Positions 42,503 to 51,633 of a DNA stretch of 64,000 bases are shown piece by piece; positions within the stretch are counted from its first letter, which is position 1, and every line of letters starts with the position of its first letter. Under the pieces are notes generated by a model. The model did no database searches. It worked only from the letters and a program-made list of their open reading frames with translations, and was not told where the DNA came from. Origin of the DNA: Antiquaquibacter soli (GTDB lineage: Bacteria > Actinomycetota > Actinomycetes > Actinomycetales > Microbacteriaceae); the NCBI RefSeq assembly GCF_030580675.1, contig NZ_JAUQUB010000004.1, forward strand, positions 1-64,000. Reading direction: 5' to 3'. A program made the position numbers and the translations under genes.

Positions 42503-43273
42503 TCAGTCGGCGGTGCGGTCGAGGTGCGCGAGCGCCTCGATGAGCGCGCTCTTGCCGTCGAGGACGACGTCGAGCATGGTGGTGGCCGCCGCCGCGGCGT
42601 CCCCGCGGTTGATGGCGTTGTAGACATCGCCGTGCGACGAGGCGTCGTCGGTGAAGTCCACGTCAGCGTCGTCGTGGGCTCGCACGCGCTGCTGGACGTT
42701 GAAGGTGAGCTGCATGAAGTCGGCGACGAGCTGGCCGAAGCGCTGCAAGAGGGCGTTGTGCGAGGCGCCGTAGACGGCCATGTGGAACTCGACGTCGCTC
42801 TGCGCATACCGGTTGTTGTCGTGGGCGTTCTGCACCATGCTCAAATGCGCGAGCTCGATGCGCCGCAGGTCGGTCATGCTCGAGCGGCCAGCGGCGAGCC
42901 GTGCGGCCGCGGGCTCGAGGATCTGCCGCAGCTCGATGAGGTCGCGCATGATCTCGTCGCCGCGGCCCTGCATGGCGTACCAGCGCAGGATGTCGCTGTC
43001 GAAGACGCTCCACAGGTGCGGGTCGCGCACGCGCGTCCCGATCTTCTGCCGGATCTCGACGAGCCCCTTGGCGGCGAGCACCTTCATCGCCTCGCGCACC
43101 GAGGTGCGGCTCACGCCGTACTGCTCGGTGAGCTCCGCCTCTTTCGGCAAGAGGTCGCCGGGCAGGTAGCGGCCACCGACGATGTCGGCCCCGAGCGCCT
43201 CGATCACCCGGCCCTGGAGGCCGCGCATGCTGTAGCCGGACCCGGAGTCCAGGTCAGCTGCGAAGTCGGCCAC
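42503..43273 (-). CDS. GntR-family regulator, FadR subfamily
   Basis: The 256-residue regulator has the N-terminal winged helix (LPKEAELTEQYGVSRTSVREAMKVLAAKGLV) and a C-terminal all-helical FCD ligand domain with metal-binding residues (DVEFHMAVYGAS, DASSHGDVYNAI). FadR-type regulators often respond to sugar acids or their keto-deoxy products. It lies 19 bp after the dehydratase gene in the same leftward unit, which makes it the prime candidate to control the sugar-acid locus. The GTG start has AAGGAG nearby. Confidence 0.88.
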   Translation of the reverse strand: MADFAADLDSGSGYSMRGLQGRVIEALGADIVGGRYLPGDLLPKEAELTEQYGVSRTSVREAMKVLAAKGLVEIRQKIGTRVRDPHLWSVFDSDILRWYAMQGRGDEIMRDLIELRQILEPAAARLAAGRSSMTDLRRIELAHLSMVQNAHDNNRYAQSDVEFHMAVYGASHNALLQRFGQLVADFMQLTFNVQQRVRAHDDADVDFTDDASSHGDVYNAINRGDAAAAATTMLDVVLDGKSALIEALAHLDRTAD

Positions 43274-43292
43274 GAAGCTCCTTCACCCGGGA

Positions 43293-44495
43293 TCAGGCGT
43301 CGACGGTCGCGGTGCGCCCGGCGGAATTCCCACTAGCGTACAGGGTCGTCCCGTCGACGGAGATGTCGACGGTGCGCAGGTACGGGCCGAGTCGCTCGAG
43401 CGCGACCTCGAGACCGAGGCCCGGGGCATCCGGCGCACTGATCTCGCCGTTGGAGTCGAGCTCGAGGGCCGACCGGGTGATGTCGCGGGCGAGCGCGCTC
43501 GGCTCGACGGGGTACTCGCAGATGCGGTGGTCGGCGAGCCCGGCGTAGGGCTGGAGCGACGCGGAGAGCGCGAGGTGCGTCGTGAACGTGTGGTTCACGT
43601 ACGTGACGCCCTTCGCGGCGGCGTAGTCGGCGACGGCCTTGGCGTGGCCGATTCCCCCGATGCGGCCGGTGTCGATCTGCACGAAGCTGACGCCGCCGTA
43701 GTCGATGAGGTTGGTGGCCATGTGCACGGTGTGCGCGCCCTCGCCGCCGGCGATGCCGACTCCCTGGCTGCGCGCGGCGAGCTGGTCGTGAACGCGGTAG
43801 GCGTCCGGGAGGAAGGGCTCCTCGAGCCACGTCGCGCGCGCGGCCGCTAGGGCGGGGATGCGCGCGGCGGCGGCGTCGAGGTCGGTGACGAAGATCTGTC
43901 CGGCGTCGACGAGGAGCAGGCCGTCGTCGCCGAGGGCCTCGCGCGCGGCGACCAGGTGATCGGCATCCCGCTCGGGGGTGGACTCGCCGAATCCGCCCCA
44001 GCCGACCTTCACGGCGCGGAACCCGGCGATGGTGGCCGCCTTCACGTGCTCGAGGGTCTCGGCCGGCGACGCGCCGAACAGCATCGAGGCGTAGGGCACC
44101 TTCGGGGCGGAGCGCTCGTAGCCGAGCAGCTTCCAGACAGGCTCATCGAAGCGGTGGCCGAGCAGGTCCCACATCGCGATCTCGATGCCGGAGAACGTGT
44201 GGGCCGCTTGAAGGAGGTCCATGCTGTTGCGCTCGACGAGGGCGGCGATGCGTGCGATGTCGGCAGGGGAGTCGAGCGTCTCGCCGAGCACCGAGTCGGC
44301 GACGGGCTGGCAGACGCCGTGCGATCGCGGCGTGACGAACGCGGCGATCGAGACGAGGGGGGATGCCTCGCACTCGCCCCAACCCACGTAGCCGCCGGCA
44401 GTGACGCGTACGAGGAGCGCGTCCTGGCTGCCGTCGGCGGCGAGGGTGACCTCGGGCATGGCGGCGTAGAAGAACTCGACGCTGTCGATCTTCAT
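43293..44495 (-). CDS. Enolase-superfamily sugar-acid dehydratase (mandelate racemase/MLE group)
   Basis: This 400-residue protein has the enolase fold: a capping N-terminal domain and a barrel with Lys near 162 in FRAVKVGWGGFG. The metal ligands are Asp near 197 in LLVDAGQ, Glu in ATWLEEPF and Glu in GIAGGEGAHT, with His in TYVNHTFTTH. These enzymes dehydrate aldonates to 2-keto-3-deoxy sugars or do racemase/cycloisomerase chemistry. The KDG-type kinase and aldolase at 61473-63043 favour a dehydratase. The exact sugar acid (galactonate, gluconate or other) is not readable. GGAG lies 8 nt before the ATG. Confidence 0.85.
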   Translation of the reverse strand: MKIDSVEFFYAAMPEVTLAADGSQDALLVRVTAGGYVGWGECEASPLVSIAAFVTPRSHGVCQPVADSVLGETLDSPADIARIAALVERNSMDLLQAAHTFSGIEIAMWDLLGHRFDEPVWKLLGYERSAPKVPYASMLFGASPAETLEHVKAATIAGFRAVKVGWGGFGESTPERDADHLVAAREALGDDGLLLVDAGQIFVTDLDAAAARIPALAAARATWLEEPFLPDAYRVHDQLAARSQGVGIAGGEGAHTVHMATNLIDYGGVSFVQIDTGRIGGIGHAKAVADYAAAKGVTYVNHTFTTHLALSASLQPYAGLADHRICEYPVEPSALARDITRSALELDSNGEISAPDAPGLGLEVALERLGPYLRTVDISVDGTTLYASGNSAGRTATVDA

Positions 44496-44606
44496 GCGCG
44501 CAACTCCGGGATCCTGGCCGTCATGTCGACATTGATCATATTTAAGCCTGACTCTTCTCCCGCAAAGCACCCCTGGTTCTGGGTGCTCAGCGAATTTACA
44601 TCATAC
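44496..44606 (-). promoter_or_regulatory. AT-rich control region of the dehydratase-GntR-glucosidase unit
   Basis: Read leftwards, this low-GC gap holds a TATGAT -10 (44535-44540) in TTAAATATGATCAATG. A second element, AGGTATGAT (44600-44608), overlaps the end of the mutarotase gene. Between them lies a terminator-like hairpin. Confidence 0.45.
44566..44587 (-). terminator. Hairpin after the mutarotase gene
   Basis: AGCACCC and GGGTGCT form a perfect 7-bp stem with an 8-nt loop. On the minus strand a short TTTG follows. It lies 20 bp after the mutarotase stop, so it may end or weaken readthrough into the dehydratase gene. Confidence 0.45.
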
Positions 44607-45608
44607 CTATTGGACAACGGAAGATACCTCAACCGAATAGCGGATCGTCACCGGCGATTCGGGGGCGACCCGGACGCTCGTGCGGAACCCCGCCGACGAC
44701 AACGGATTGGGCGCCGTGGAGACTTCGTCGGGGAAGTCGAAGGCCGCCGCGATCGGCTCGACGCCGAGGCCGCGGTAGCGAGCCCGCCACGGCTCCTCCT
44801 CGAGGGCGCGGTCGGATATCCACAGCATCACGTGGGGCACGATCGAGCGGTCCCAGTCGAGCACGACGCGCGTTCCCGAGTCTGCGAAGCGCGCCTCGAC
44901 GGGCCCGCGCGCACCGGCCAGGAGGACGACGTCCTCCGTCGTGCCCGGAAGGGGCAGCCGGGAGAGGTCGACCGTGCCGCCCGCCCGCGCCGGGACGGCG
45001 TCGAGGCGCGAGAAGGTCTGGCCGGGGCGGGTGGGGCCGACTCCCGGCCAGACCGGTCCTGGGTAGCTGAAGCCCTGCTCGAAGTCGGCGTCGATCGAGA
45101 GCTCGCCGGGCTCGGAAGGCAGGCGGAATATGGGATGCAGGCCCACCGCGGTGTCCACGGGGCGGCGGGAGCGGAGGGTGAGCGAGAAGTCCAGCGCCGG
45201 GGCATCCGGTCGCACGGAGACGGTGCGCTCGAGCCGCTCGATCCCCTCCGACGGCCCGTACTCGAGGCCGAGGGTGACACTCGACGCTGAGCGGTCGAGC
45301 ACCTCCCACTCGTCGTCGGCCGACGGTCCGTGGGGGCGGTCGGGTGCGTCGGCGGGCACCACCGCGGACCAGTCGGGCGAGATCTCGGCCGGCGCTCCGA
45401 CCGATCCGAAGGGCACGGCGACGAACTCCCCGCCGAGCTCGCGAAGGTGGCCCGGGTGGTCGTCGAGACCGGCCTCGCCGAGCCAGGGGGCGCGGGCGAA
45501 TGGCCGGTGAGGGACTCCGTCGAGGAGGAAGGCCGCGTCGAGGAGCATGCCCGCGACGGGCGACACGATCGCGGTGGCGGCTGCTCCCGCGAGAGTGATG
45601 TGCGCCAT
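44607..45608 (-). CDS. Aldose 1-epimerase-like protein (galactose mutarotase fold)
   Basis: The 333-residue protein has the supersandwich fold of aldose epimerases, with VGLHPIFRLP holding the catalytic His, RLERTVSVRPDAPALDFSLTL and a C-terminal acidic/aromatic region LGVEPIAAAFDFPDE. It would interconvert sugar anomers released by the glycosidases before oxidation. The start at ATG 45608 has GGGAGGGG at good distance. It reads away from the SDR gene, with 202 bp of AT-rich sequence between them. Confidence 0.78.
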   Translation of the reverse strand: MAHITLAGAAATAIVSPVAGMLLDAAFLLDGVPHRPFARAPWLGEAGLDDHPGHLRELGGEFVAVPFGSVGAPAEISPDWSAVVPADAPDRPHGPSADDEWEVLDRSASSVTLGLEYGPSEGIERLERTVSVRPDAPALDFSLTLRSRRPVDTAVGLHPIFRLPSEPGELSIDADFEQGFSYPGPVWPGVGPTRPGQTFSRLDAVPARAGGTVDLSRLPLPGTTEDVVLLAGARGPVEARFADSGTRVVLDWDRSIVPHVMLWISDRALEEEPWRARYRGLGVEPIAAAFDFPDEVSTAPNPLSSAGFRTSVRVAPESPVTIRYSVEVSSVVQ

Positions 45609-45810
45609 CGTCGACCCCTCCCGTCCTGCTCTCGGCGACTGTGCCAAATCTGCGTCTGTGGTGTAAAGGTATTATCTAAAGCGAAGTTGGGTGCTACATT
45701 ACGGGACAAGAACCCGTCAGTGAATCCCATATTCGCTGATATTCCCGACACACTAGCCAGCTTTTGGGGCTCGTGGTTAGGATTAAGTAAGACCAATGAC
45801 GTTCGAATAG
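45609..45810. promoter_or_regulatory. AT-rich divergent control region between mutarotase and SDR genes
   Basis: The region holds AGGTATTAT (45667-45675), which contains a TATTAT hexamer for the plus strand and GATAAT for the minus strand. A small hairpin ACGGG-CCCGT with a 7-nt loop lies at 45701-45717. TAGGAT (45778-45783) is a candidate -10 about 27 bp before the SDR start. No coding frame is convincing here. Confidence 0.4.
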
Positions 45811-46590
45811 ATGGATCATCAGATGGCCGACACGACCAGCACCGCCCTCGTCACGGGGGCGGCGAGCGGGATCGGGAGAGCCGTCGCGGCACGACTGGCC
45901 GCCGACGGCGCCCGAGTCGTGTGCGCCGATGCGAACGCGGTCGGCCTCGACGAGACGATCAGCGCCATCGAGCGGGCGGGCGGTTCGGCCGCGGCCGTCG
46001 TCCTGGATGTCACCGACCGCGACGCCGTGGCGCGCCTCGTCGGCTCCGCCGACCTCGACGGCCTCGACCGCGTCGCCCTGTGCGCGGGGATCTACCGGGC
46101 GACTCCCGTCGACGCCTTCTCGATCGACGACTACCGCCGCGTGCTCGAGGTCAACCTCACCTCGTCGGTCGCGCTCCTCGTCGCCCTCGTCCCCCGGCTG
46201 CGCGCCGCGGAGGCGCCCCGCGCGGTGACGGTGTCGTCGATCCACAGCCAGTTCGCCGAGGCGGGCTCGAGCGCCTACGCGGTGTCGAAGGCGGGTCTCG
46301 TCGCCGCCACCAAGGCTCTCGCGGTCGAGCTCGCGGGTGACGGCATCCTCGTCAACTCGATCGCCCCCGGCTTCATCGACACCCCCATGGCGGTGCTCGA
46401 GGACGGCACGAACGAGCACGACACCGCGGGCTTCCGGTCGGTCTACGTCGAGCACGGCAAGCTGCCGCTCGGTCGGCCGGGCACTCCCGAGGAGGTCGCG
46501 GCAGCGGCATCCTTCCTGCTCTCCCCGGACAACGGGTACATCACCGGCCACGTCCTCGTGGTCGACGGCGGATTGACGGCGACCTTCTGA
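45811..46590 (+). CDS. Short-chain dehydrogenase (sugar dehydrogenase candidate)
   Basis: This 259-residue classical SDR has the NAD(P) motif VTGAASGIGRAVAARL, Ser in TVSSIHSQF, the catalytic Tyr156/Lys160 in YAVSK and the IAPGFIDTPM loop. Placed at the head of the transport genes and opposite the mutarotase, it may oxidise an aldose to the lactone (for example galactose to galactonolactone), or a sugar alcohol. That is inference. ATG 45823 is an alternative start; neither has a clear ribosome site. Confidence 0.85.
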   Translation: MDHQMADTTSTALVTGAASGIGRAVAARLAADGARVVCADANAVGLDETISAIERAGGSAAAVVLDVTDRDAVARLVGSADLDGLDRVALCAGIYRATPVDAFSIDDYRRVLEVNLTSSVALLVALVPRLRAAEAPRAVTVSSIHSQFAEAGSSAYAVSKAGLVAATKALAVELAGDGILVNSIAPGFIDTPMAVLEDGTNEHDTAGFRSVYVEHGKLPLGRPGTPEEVAAAASFLLSPDNGYITGHVLVVDGGLTATF

Positions 46591-46744
46591 TGGCAGCCGC
46601 GACCGCTCACCCCGACTTCGGCGCCCTCACCCTGGGGCGCCGGGACTGCGCACGGCCGAGTCATCCAATGGCGGATGCCCGTGCCGGGCGTTCCACCCCG
46701 CACCGCACCGCGCGGTCGGAACTTTCGATTGAAAGGACACAGCA

Positions 46745-48055
46745 ATGAAGAAGAGAAGCGTCATCGCCGCAGTCGCGGCGATGGGTCTTGTCACCGGCCT
46801 CGTGGCCTGTGCCCCTGCCGATGAGGGTGGCCCCGTCGAGCTCGTGATCTGGGACACCGGACTGCTCGGCAAGCTCAACGAGGACGGCTCGGCCGCGGAC
46901 AACTCGTTCCTCGACAAGGCCGCCGGCATGTACATGGACGAGAACCCCGACATCTCGATCAAGATCGTCCAGCAGAGCGGCGACATCAGCAGCAACGCCG
47001 CGCAGTTCGAGGCCGCGTCGATCGCGGGCAACGGCCCCGACATCCGCGTGCAGTACACGGGCGGCCCGACGCTGTCGTTCTCCGACTTCTTCCTCGACCT
47101 CAGCGACACCTTCGACCAGGAGACGTTCGACGACCTGACCGGGTGGAACACGGTCCGCGCCGACTACGACCCGAACGGCGCCCTCTACGGCCTCCCGTAC
47201 GGCTCCGGCACCTACTTCGTGGTCTTCGTCAACCACAAGCTCGTCGAGGCCGCGGGCATGGACCCCAACTACGTCCCCGAGACGTGGGAGGACATGATCG
47301 CCATGGGCGAGGAGTACAAGGAGAAGTCGGGCGGCCTCAACCCGTTCTGGGTCGCGAACCTCGAGGGCTACGTCGGTGCGTGGGTCATCGGCGCGCTCGG
47401 CGGCGGAGAGCTCGGCCCGGACGGCTTCACCGCGCAGTACCGCGGTGACGAGTCGATCGACTCCGAGGGCATGATCAAGGCCTACCAGGCGTGGGCCGAC
47501 CTCTATGCGAGCGGACTCACCAACCCGGATGCGGGCGAGGTCTCGAACGGCGACTCCACCTCCGGCTTCCTGCAGGAGAAGGGCGCCTACTACATCGTCG
47601 GCATGTGGGAGGACGTGAACATGAACGACGCCTTCGGCGAGGACGTGAGCTCGTTCTTCATCCCCGTCCTCGACGGGGCCGAGTACCCCTCGGTCGCGGC
47701 CGGCGGACCGGTGCAGGCGCTCTCGATCACGAACTACTCGGAGCACCAGGAGGAGGCGAAGGACTTCCTGCGCTACCTCGCCCAGCCGGAGCTGCAGGAC
47801 CTCTACGTCGAGATGACGCAGGTGGAGCCCTCGAACAGCAAGTCGGCGGATGCCTCGGTCATCCAGAACCCCCTGCTGCAGGCCCAGGCCGAGCAGCTCA
47901 AGGAGGTCGGCGACCTCATCTACCCGTTCGACAACGTGATGCCGCAGTCGGTCATCGACCTCTTCTACCGCGTGAACGCCTCGGTGTTCCTCGGCACGAT
48001 GACCCCGGAAGAGGCCGTCTCGCAGCTGCAGGCAGCACTCGACGCGGAGCGCTAA
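46745..48055 (+). CDS. Sugar ABC transporter substrate-binding lipoprotein
   Basis: The 436-residue protein is a family 1 extracellular solute-binding protein. The lipoprotein signal ends at LVAC with the lipidated Cys22. Typical features follow: VELVIWDTG, a GIAGNGPDI-like segment and GLPYGSGTYFVVFVNHKLVEAAG. An AAAGGA ribosome site precedes the ATG. It binds an oligosaccharide or sugar delivered to the two permeases behind it. The 154 bp before the gene show no certain promoter. Confidence 0.92.
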   Translation: MKKRSVIAAVAAMGLVTGLVACAPADEGGPVELVIWDTGLLGKLNEDGSAADNSFLDKAAGMYMDENPDISIKIVQQSGDISSNAAQFEAASIAGNGPDIRVQYTGGPTLSFSDFFLDLSDTFDQETFDDLTGWNTVRADYDPNGALYGLPYGSGTYFVVFVNHKLVEAAGMDPNYVPETWEDMIAMGEEYKEKSGGLNPFWVANLEGYVGAWVIGALGGGELGPDGFTAQYRGDESIDSEGMIKAYQAWADLYASGLTNPDAGEVSNGDSTSGFLQEKGAYYIVGMWEDVNMNDAFGEDVSSFFIPVLDGAEYPSVAAGGPVQALSITNYSEHQEEAKDFLRYLAQPELQDLYVEMTQVEPSNSKSADASVIQNPLLQAQAEQLKEVGDLIYPFDNVMPQSVIDLFYRVNASVFLGTMTPEEAVSQLQAALDAER

Positions 48056-49000
48056 ATGACCTCGGTCAGTTCCACACCCCTGGTCGCGGGGGCCGCTGAA
48101 GCGGCTCCCGCGGCCGGCGGGCCCCGCAAGCCCGGCGCGCTCAACCGGCGAGGCAGGATCATCGGCCTCGCCGCGGTCCTCCCGGCCCTCGTGGTCGTGC
48201 TGGGCTTCATGATCTACCCGGTGCTCTTCGCGCTCTTCATCTCGTTCAACAACTCGAACGGCCGCTCCTTCAAGTGGGTCGGCCTCGACAACTACGTCCG
48301 CATCCTCACCGATCCGCTCGTGCACGGCGTCTTCCTGACGAACCTCAAGTTCCTCATCTCCGTGCCGCTGGTGATCTTCGTCTCGATCATCGTCTCGGTG
48401 CTGCTCTTCGAGCGCGTGCGCGGGTGGAAGTTCTTCCGCTTCATCTACTTCCTGCCGAACGTGCTCTCCGCCGTCGTCATCGGCATCATGTTCAAGCAGA
48501 TCTTCGGGTACTACGGCGTGGTCAACGAGATCGTCGCCGCTCTCGGCGGCGAGCGCATCCAGTTCTTCACGACCGGCAACCTCGCGATCGCCGTCATCAT
48601 CACCGCCCTCGTCTGGTCGGGCTTCGGCTACCAGTCGCTCCTGCTGCTCTCCGGCCTCACCTCGATCGACCCCGCGGTGTTCGAGGCGGCCGCGCTCGAC
48701 GGCGCCGGCTGGTGGAAGCGGTTGTGGTACATCACGCTGCCCAACATCCGTCGCGTGCTCGGCTTCGTCTTCATCATCAACGTGCTCTACACGTTCACGT
48801 CGCTCTTCGGCTTCATCTACGTGATGACCGCCGGCGGGCCCGGCTACGACACCACGACGGTGGACTACCTCGTGTTCCTCAAGGCGTTCGACACCGGCAA
48901 CAAGGGACCGGGCGCGGCACTGGCCGTGCTGCTCTTCCTGTTCATCGGGCTCCTGACGGTGCTGCAGAACAAGGTCTTCCGAGTCTCGGAGGAGGACTGA
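48056..49000 (+). CDS. Sugar ABC transporter permease, MalF type
   Basis: This 314-residue membrane protein has six or more hydrophobic segments and the EAA loop EAAALDGAGWWKRLWYITLP that contacts the ATPase. The N terminus is Ala/Pro rich. The start codon follows the stop of the binding-protein gene without a gap. It pairs with the permease that follows to form the CUT1 importer. Confidence 0.92.
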   Translation: MTSVSSTPLVAGAAEAAPAAGGPRKPGALNRRGRIIGLAAVLPALVVVLGFMIYPVLFALFISFNNSNGRSFKWVGLDNYVRILTDPLVHGVFLTNLKFLISVPLVIFVSIIVSVLLFERVRGWKFFRFIYFLPNVLSAVVIGIMFKQIFGYYGVVNEIVAALGGERIQFFTTGNLAIAVIITALVWSGFGYQSLLLLSGLTSIDPAVFEAAALDGAGWWKRLWYITLPNIRRVLGFVFIINVLYTFTSLFGFIYVMTAGGPGYDTTTVDYLVFLKAFDTGNKGPGAALAVLLFLFIGLLTVLQNKVFRVSEED

Positions 49001-49001
49001 C

Positions 49002-49841
49002 ATGACCACGACGAGTGCAACCCTCAACAAGAAGGCGCGCTGGCCGATCTTCATCGCGCTCCTGCTGCTCGCCGCCTCGGTGATCTATCCGTTCTTCTTC
49101 CTGATCACCTCGTCGCTGCGACCCAAGCTCGACTACCTCGAGAACCCGCTCGGCCTCCCCGGCGAGTGGACGTTCGACAACTTCATCGCGCTGTGGACGC
49201 GCTACGGCGCCGGCCAGGGCTTCATGAACAGCCTGTTCGTCGTCGTGACGGCCGTCGCGATCGAGCTCGTGCTCGCGACCCTCGCCGGCTACGCGCTCGC
49301 GAAGTACCCGGTGCCGGGCTCGAAGTTCATCACCGCGTCGTTCGTCTCGGTGATGCTCATCCCCAGCCAGGTGCTCATCCTGCCGATCTATCTGATGCTG
49401 TCGCAGTTCCGACTCGTCGGCGACTTCTCCGGGCTCATCCTGGTCTACGTGGCCACGGGACTGCCGTTCTCGGTGTTCTTCCTGTCGGTGACCTTCCGCA
49501 GCATCCCCAACGAAGTCCTCGAGGCCGCCAAGCTCGACGGCGCCGGCTTCTTCCGGACGTTGTGGTCGGTGGTGTCGCCGATGGGCGTGGCGGGAATCGC
49601 GACCCTCGCGGTGCTCCAGTTCCTCGGCAAGTGGAACGAGCTGCTGTTCGCGGTCATCCTCCTGCCGGACAACTCGAAGCGACTGCTGACCCCCGCCCTC
49701 GCGCAGATCGGCGACAAGTTCCTGAACGAGCAGCCCCTGGTCTCCGCGGGACTGCTGCTCACCGCATCCGTGCCCCTGCTCCTGCTCGCGGTCGCCTCGC
49801 AGTACATCATGCGCGGGCTCGCGGTCGGGGTCAGCCGCTAG
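49002..49841 (+). CDS. Sugar ABC transporter permease, MalG type
   Basis: The 279-residue protein has six membrane segments and the EAA loop EAAKLDGAGFFRTLWSVVSP. GGAGG of the upstream gene end serves as ribosome site. No ATPase gene occurs in the locus, so the importer must borrow one encoded elsewhere, as with MsiK in streptomycetes. Confidence 0.92.
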   Translation: MTTTSATLNKKARWPIFIALLLLAASVIYPFFFLITSSLRPKLDYLENPLGLPGEWTFDNFIALWTRYGAGQGFMNSLFVVVTAVAIELVLATLAGYALAKYPVPGSKFITASFVSVMLIPSQVLILPIYLMLSQFRLVGDFSGLILVYVATGLPFSVFFLSVTFRSIPNEVLEAAKLDGAGFFRTLWSVVSPMGVAGIATLAVLQFLGKWNELLFAVILLPDNSKRLLTPALAQIGDKFLNEQPLVSAGLLLTASVPLLLLAVASQYIMRGLAVGVSR

Positions 49842-51061
49842 TGCCGGGGTTCCGCCTCGTCCCCACCGAGAGGTTCGCGTTCGGCTCCTTCGTCGACTGC
49901 AACATGGCCACGGCGTGGGTGGGCGACCGCTTCCGGATCTTCCCGGGCAAGTACGGGGAGGACCCGGTGTGGGGGCCCGCCGATGAGCTGATGTTCGCCG
50001 ACGGCGCCGATCCGGATGAGGCGTTCCTGACGCCGCACGAGGGCTTCACCCGACCCCGGATGCCCGCCAACGCCGCTCCCGGAACCCCGGGCCTGCACGG
50101 CGCCGTGTGGTTCGAGACGGTCTACCAGGACGAGCGGGATGCCAGCGGCCGCACGCTCTTCGCGCTCTACCACAACGAGAACTACCCCTCGACGCTGCCG
50201 TTCGACGAGGCGACGGGGGAGGGCTACCGGGACGAGGGCTGGCCGCCCGGGCTGCAGGGCGACAGCTCCATCCAGGCGGTGCCGCGCATCGGCATCATGA
50301 AGTCGGTCGACGGCGGGGAGAGCTGGAGCGACCGCGGGGTCATCCTCGAGGACCGCGACGACCGGATGATCCGGCTCCCGCACAACCGCAACAACACGTT
50401 CCCCGGCGGTGTCGGCGACCCCTCGGCGGTCGCGAGCGGGGAGCACCTCTACGTGTTCTTCGGCGAGTACGCCTATCCGGCACCGTGGAGCGCGGAGCAC
50501 CACGACCCGGCCATCGAGGCCGAGGGCCAGTGCATCAGCGTCGCGCGCATCCCGCTCGCCGATCTCGACGACCCGGTGGGGCGCGCCCGGCGCTGGGACG
50601 GCGTCGCGTTCATCGGACCGCCGGATGGCGTGGGGCAGCCCATCCGGTCGCTGCAGATCCCCGTCGAGCAGGGCGGCGGCGCCGTGTCCGCCGGCGACGA
50701 GAAGTACTACTGGGGGCCGTCGGTATCCTGGAACGAGTACCTCGAGTGCTGGGTCATGCTGCTCGGCCGCGTCGACGCCGGGTACTGGAAGGGCGACAGC
50801 GTCTTCATCTCGTTCAACCCGCACCGCGACCTCGGCGAGGGCGACAACGCGCAGGACTGGTCCATCCCCGAGCTGCTGCTCCAGCGGGAAGGGCGCACGC
50901 TCTGGTACCCGTCGCTGCAGCCGCTCAACACGACCGAGGACGTGGATGCCCGGCGCACGTCACTGCGACTGGGCCGCCGCGCCCGACTCTTCGTGAAGGA
51001 TCTCGACTTCGCCGGGGGCGACTGGTACGGCAGCGATTTCGTGGTCGAGTTCGAGCGGTAG
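49841..51061 (+). CDS. Asp-box (BNR) beta-propeller protein, probable glycoside-active enzyme
   Basis: The 406-residue protein carries an Asp-box SVDGGESW (155-162) followed by SDRGVILEDRDD. Further blade-like repeats include GDPSAVASGEHLYVFFGEYAY and YWGPSVSWNEYLECWVMLLGR. This is the pattern of sialidase-like or GH43-like propellers. It has no signal peptide, so it acts inside the cell on an imported oligosaccharide (inference). The GTG start overlaps the permease stop by one base. I cannot assign it to a characterised family. Confidence 0.65.
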   Translation: MPGFRLVPTERFAFGSFVDCNMATAWVGDRFRIFPGKYGEDPVWGPADELMFADGADPDEAFLTPHEGFTRPRMPANAAPGTPGLHGAVWFETVYQDERDASGRTLFALYHNENYPSTLPFDEATGEGYRDEGWPPGLQGDSSIQAVPRIGIMKSVDGGESWSDRGVILEDRDDRMIRLPHNRNNTFPGGVGDPSAVASGEHLYVFFGEYAYPAPWSAEHHDPAIEAEGQCISVARIPLADLDDPVGRARRWDGVAFIGPPDGVGQPIRSLQIPVEQGGGAVSAGDEKYYWGPSVSWNEYLECWVMLLGRVDAGYWKGDSVFISFNPHRDLGEGDNAQDWSIPELLLQREGRTLWYPSLQPLNTTEDVDARRTSLRLGRRARLFVKDLDFAGGDWYGSDFVVEFER

Positions 51062-51072
51062 CGACCACTGGC

Positions 51073-51078
51073 TAGGCT
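51073..51078 (+). promoter_or_regulatory. -10 box TAGGCT for the small membrane protein gene
   Basis: TAGGCT lies 6 nt before ATG 51085, directly after the propeller gene, so the next gene is transcribed separately. Confidence 0.5.
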
Positions 51079-51084
51079 CGGCGC

Positions 51085-51633
51085 ATGAGCCGCACTGCCG
51101 TGTACATCGGAATCGGGCTGACCGTCGTCGCCGCGATCCGGCTCGCGACCGATCCCTCGTCGTTGCACCTCGGCGCGCTCGTGGTCATTGCGCTCGTGAC
51201 GCTCGTCGCCGTGGTGGGCGTCGTGCTGCAGGCGCGATCGCGATTGGCGGGCGCGGATGCCCGCCGCGAGGCCATGACCCGCGACGGACTGAACTGGGTC
51301 GCCGACGTGCGCATCGACCGGGAGGTCCTCGAACGCATCGTCGGGCCGGTGGCGGACCCTCCCGCGACGGTTGCGCTCGGAGCGTTCGACGGGGAGGTCG
51401 AGGTGTGGCTCGATGCGACGGGGTCCGCGGGGGTGCTACCGGAAGGGAGAGCGACGGCGGTGCAGCATCCGCGCAATCCTGACGCGCCGTGGGGCGTCCT
51501 CGTGGAGGCGGCGGATGCCCCCATCCCGTTCGATGTCGTGGGCGCGCTGTGGGGCGCTGTGCCGGTCACCGAGGCGCGCACGCGCGAGGTCGTGGTCGTG
51601 CTGAACGGCCCCGTGTCGCCCGGGCGCCCCTAG
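51085..51633 (+). CDS. Small membrane protein of unknown function
   Basis: This 182-residue protein has two N-terminal membrane segments (VYIGIGLTVVAAIRLA and LGALVVIALVTLVAVVGVVL). A cytoplasmic domain of alternating strands follows, with no motif that I recognise. It has its own promoter and so is probably not part of the sugar pathway. Its stop shares a CTAG with the convergent ThuA-like gene. Confidence 0.6.
   Translation: MSRTAVYIGIGLTVVAAIRLATDPSSLHLGALVVIALVTLVAVVGVVLQARSRLAGADARREAMTRDGLNWVADVRIDREVLERIVGPVADPPATVALGAFDGEVEVWLDATGSAGVLPEGRATAVQHPRNPDAPWGVLVEAADAPIPFDVVGALWGAVPVTEARTREVVVVLNGPVSPGRP

Noticed and set aside
45609-45810. AT-rich gap considered as an insertion-sequence remnant
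   Set aside because: I see no terminal inverted repeats, target duplication or transposase fragment. The content fits a divergent promoter region.
48274-49005. Arg-rich frame overlapping the first permease gene
   Set aside because: It is an out-of-frame shadow of a membrane protein gene, with no motif of its own.
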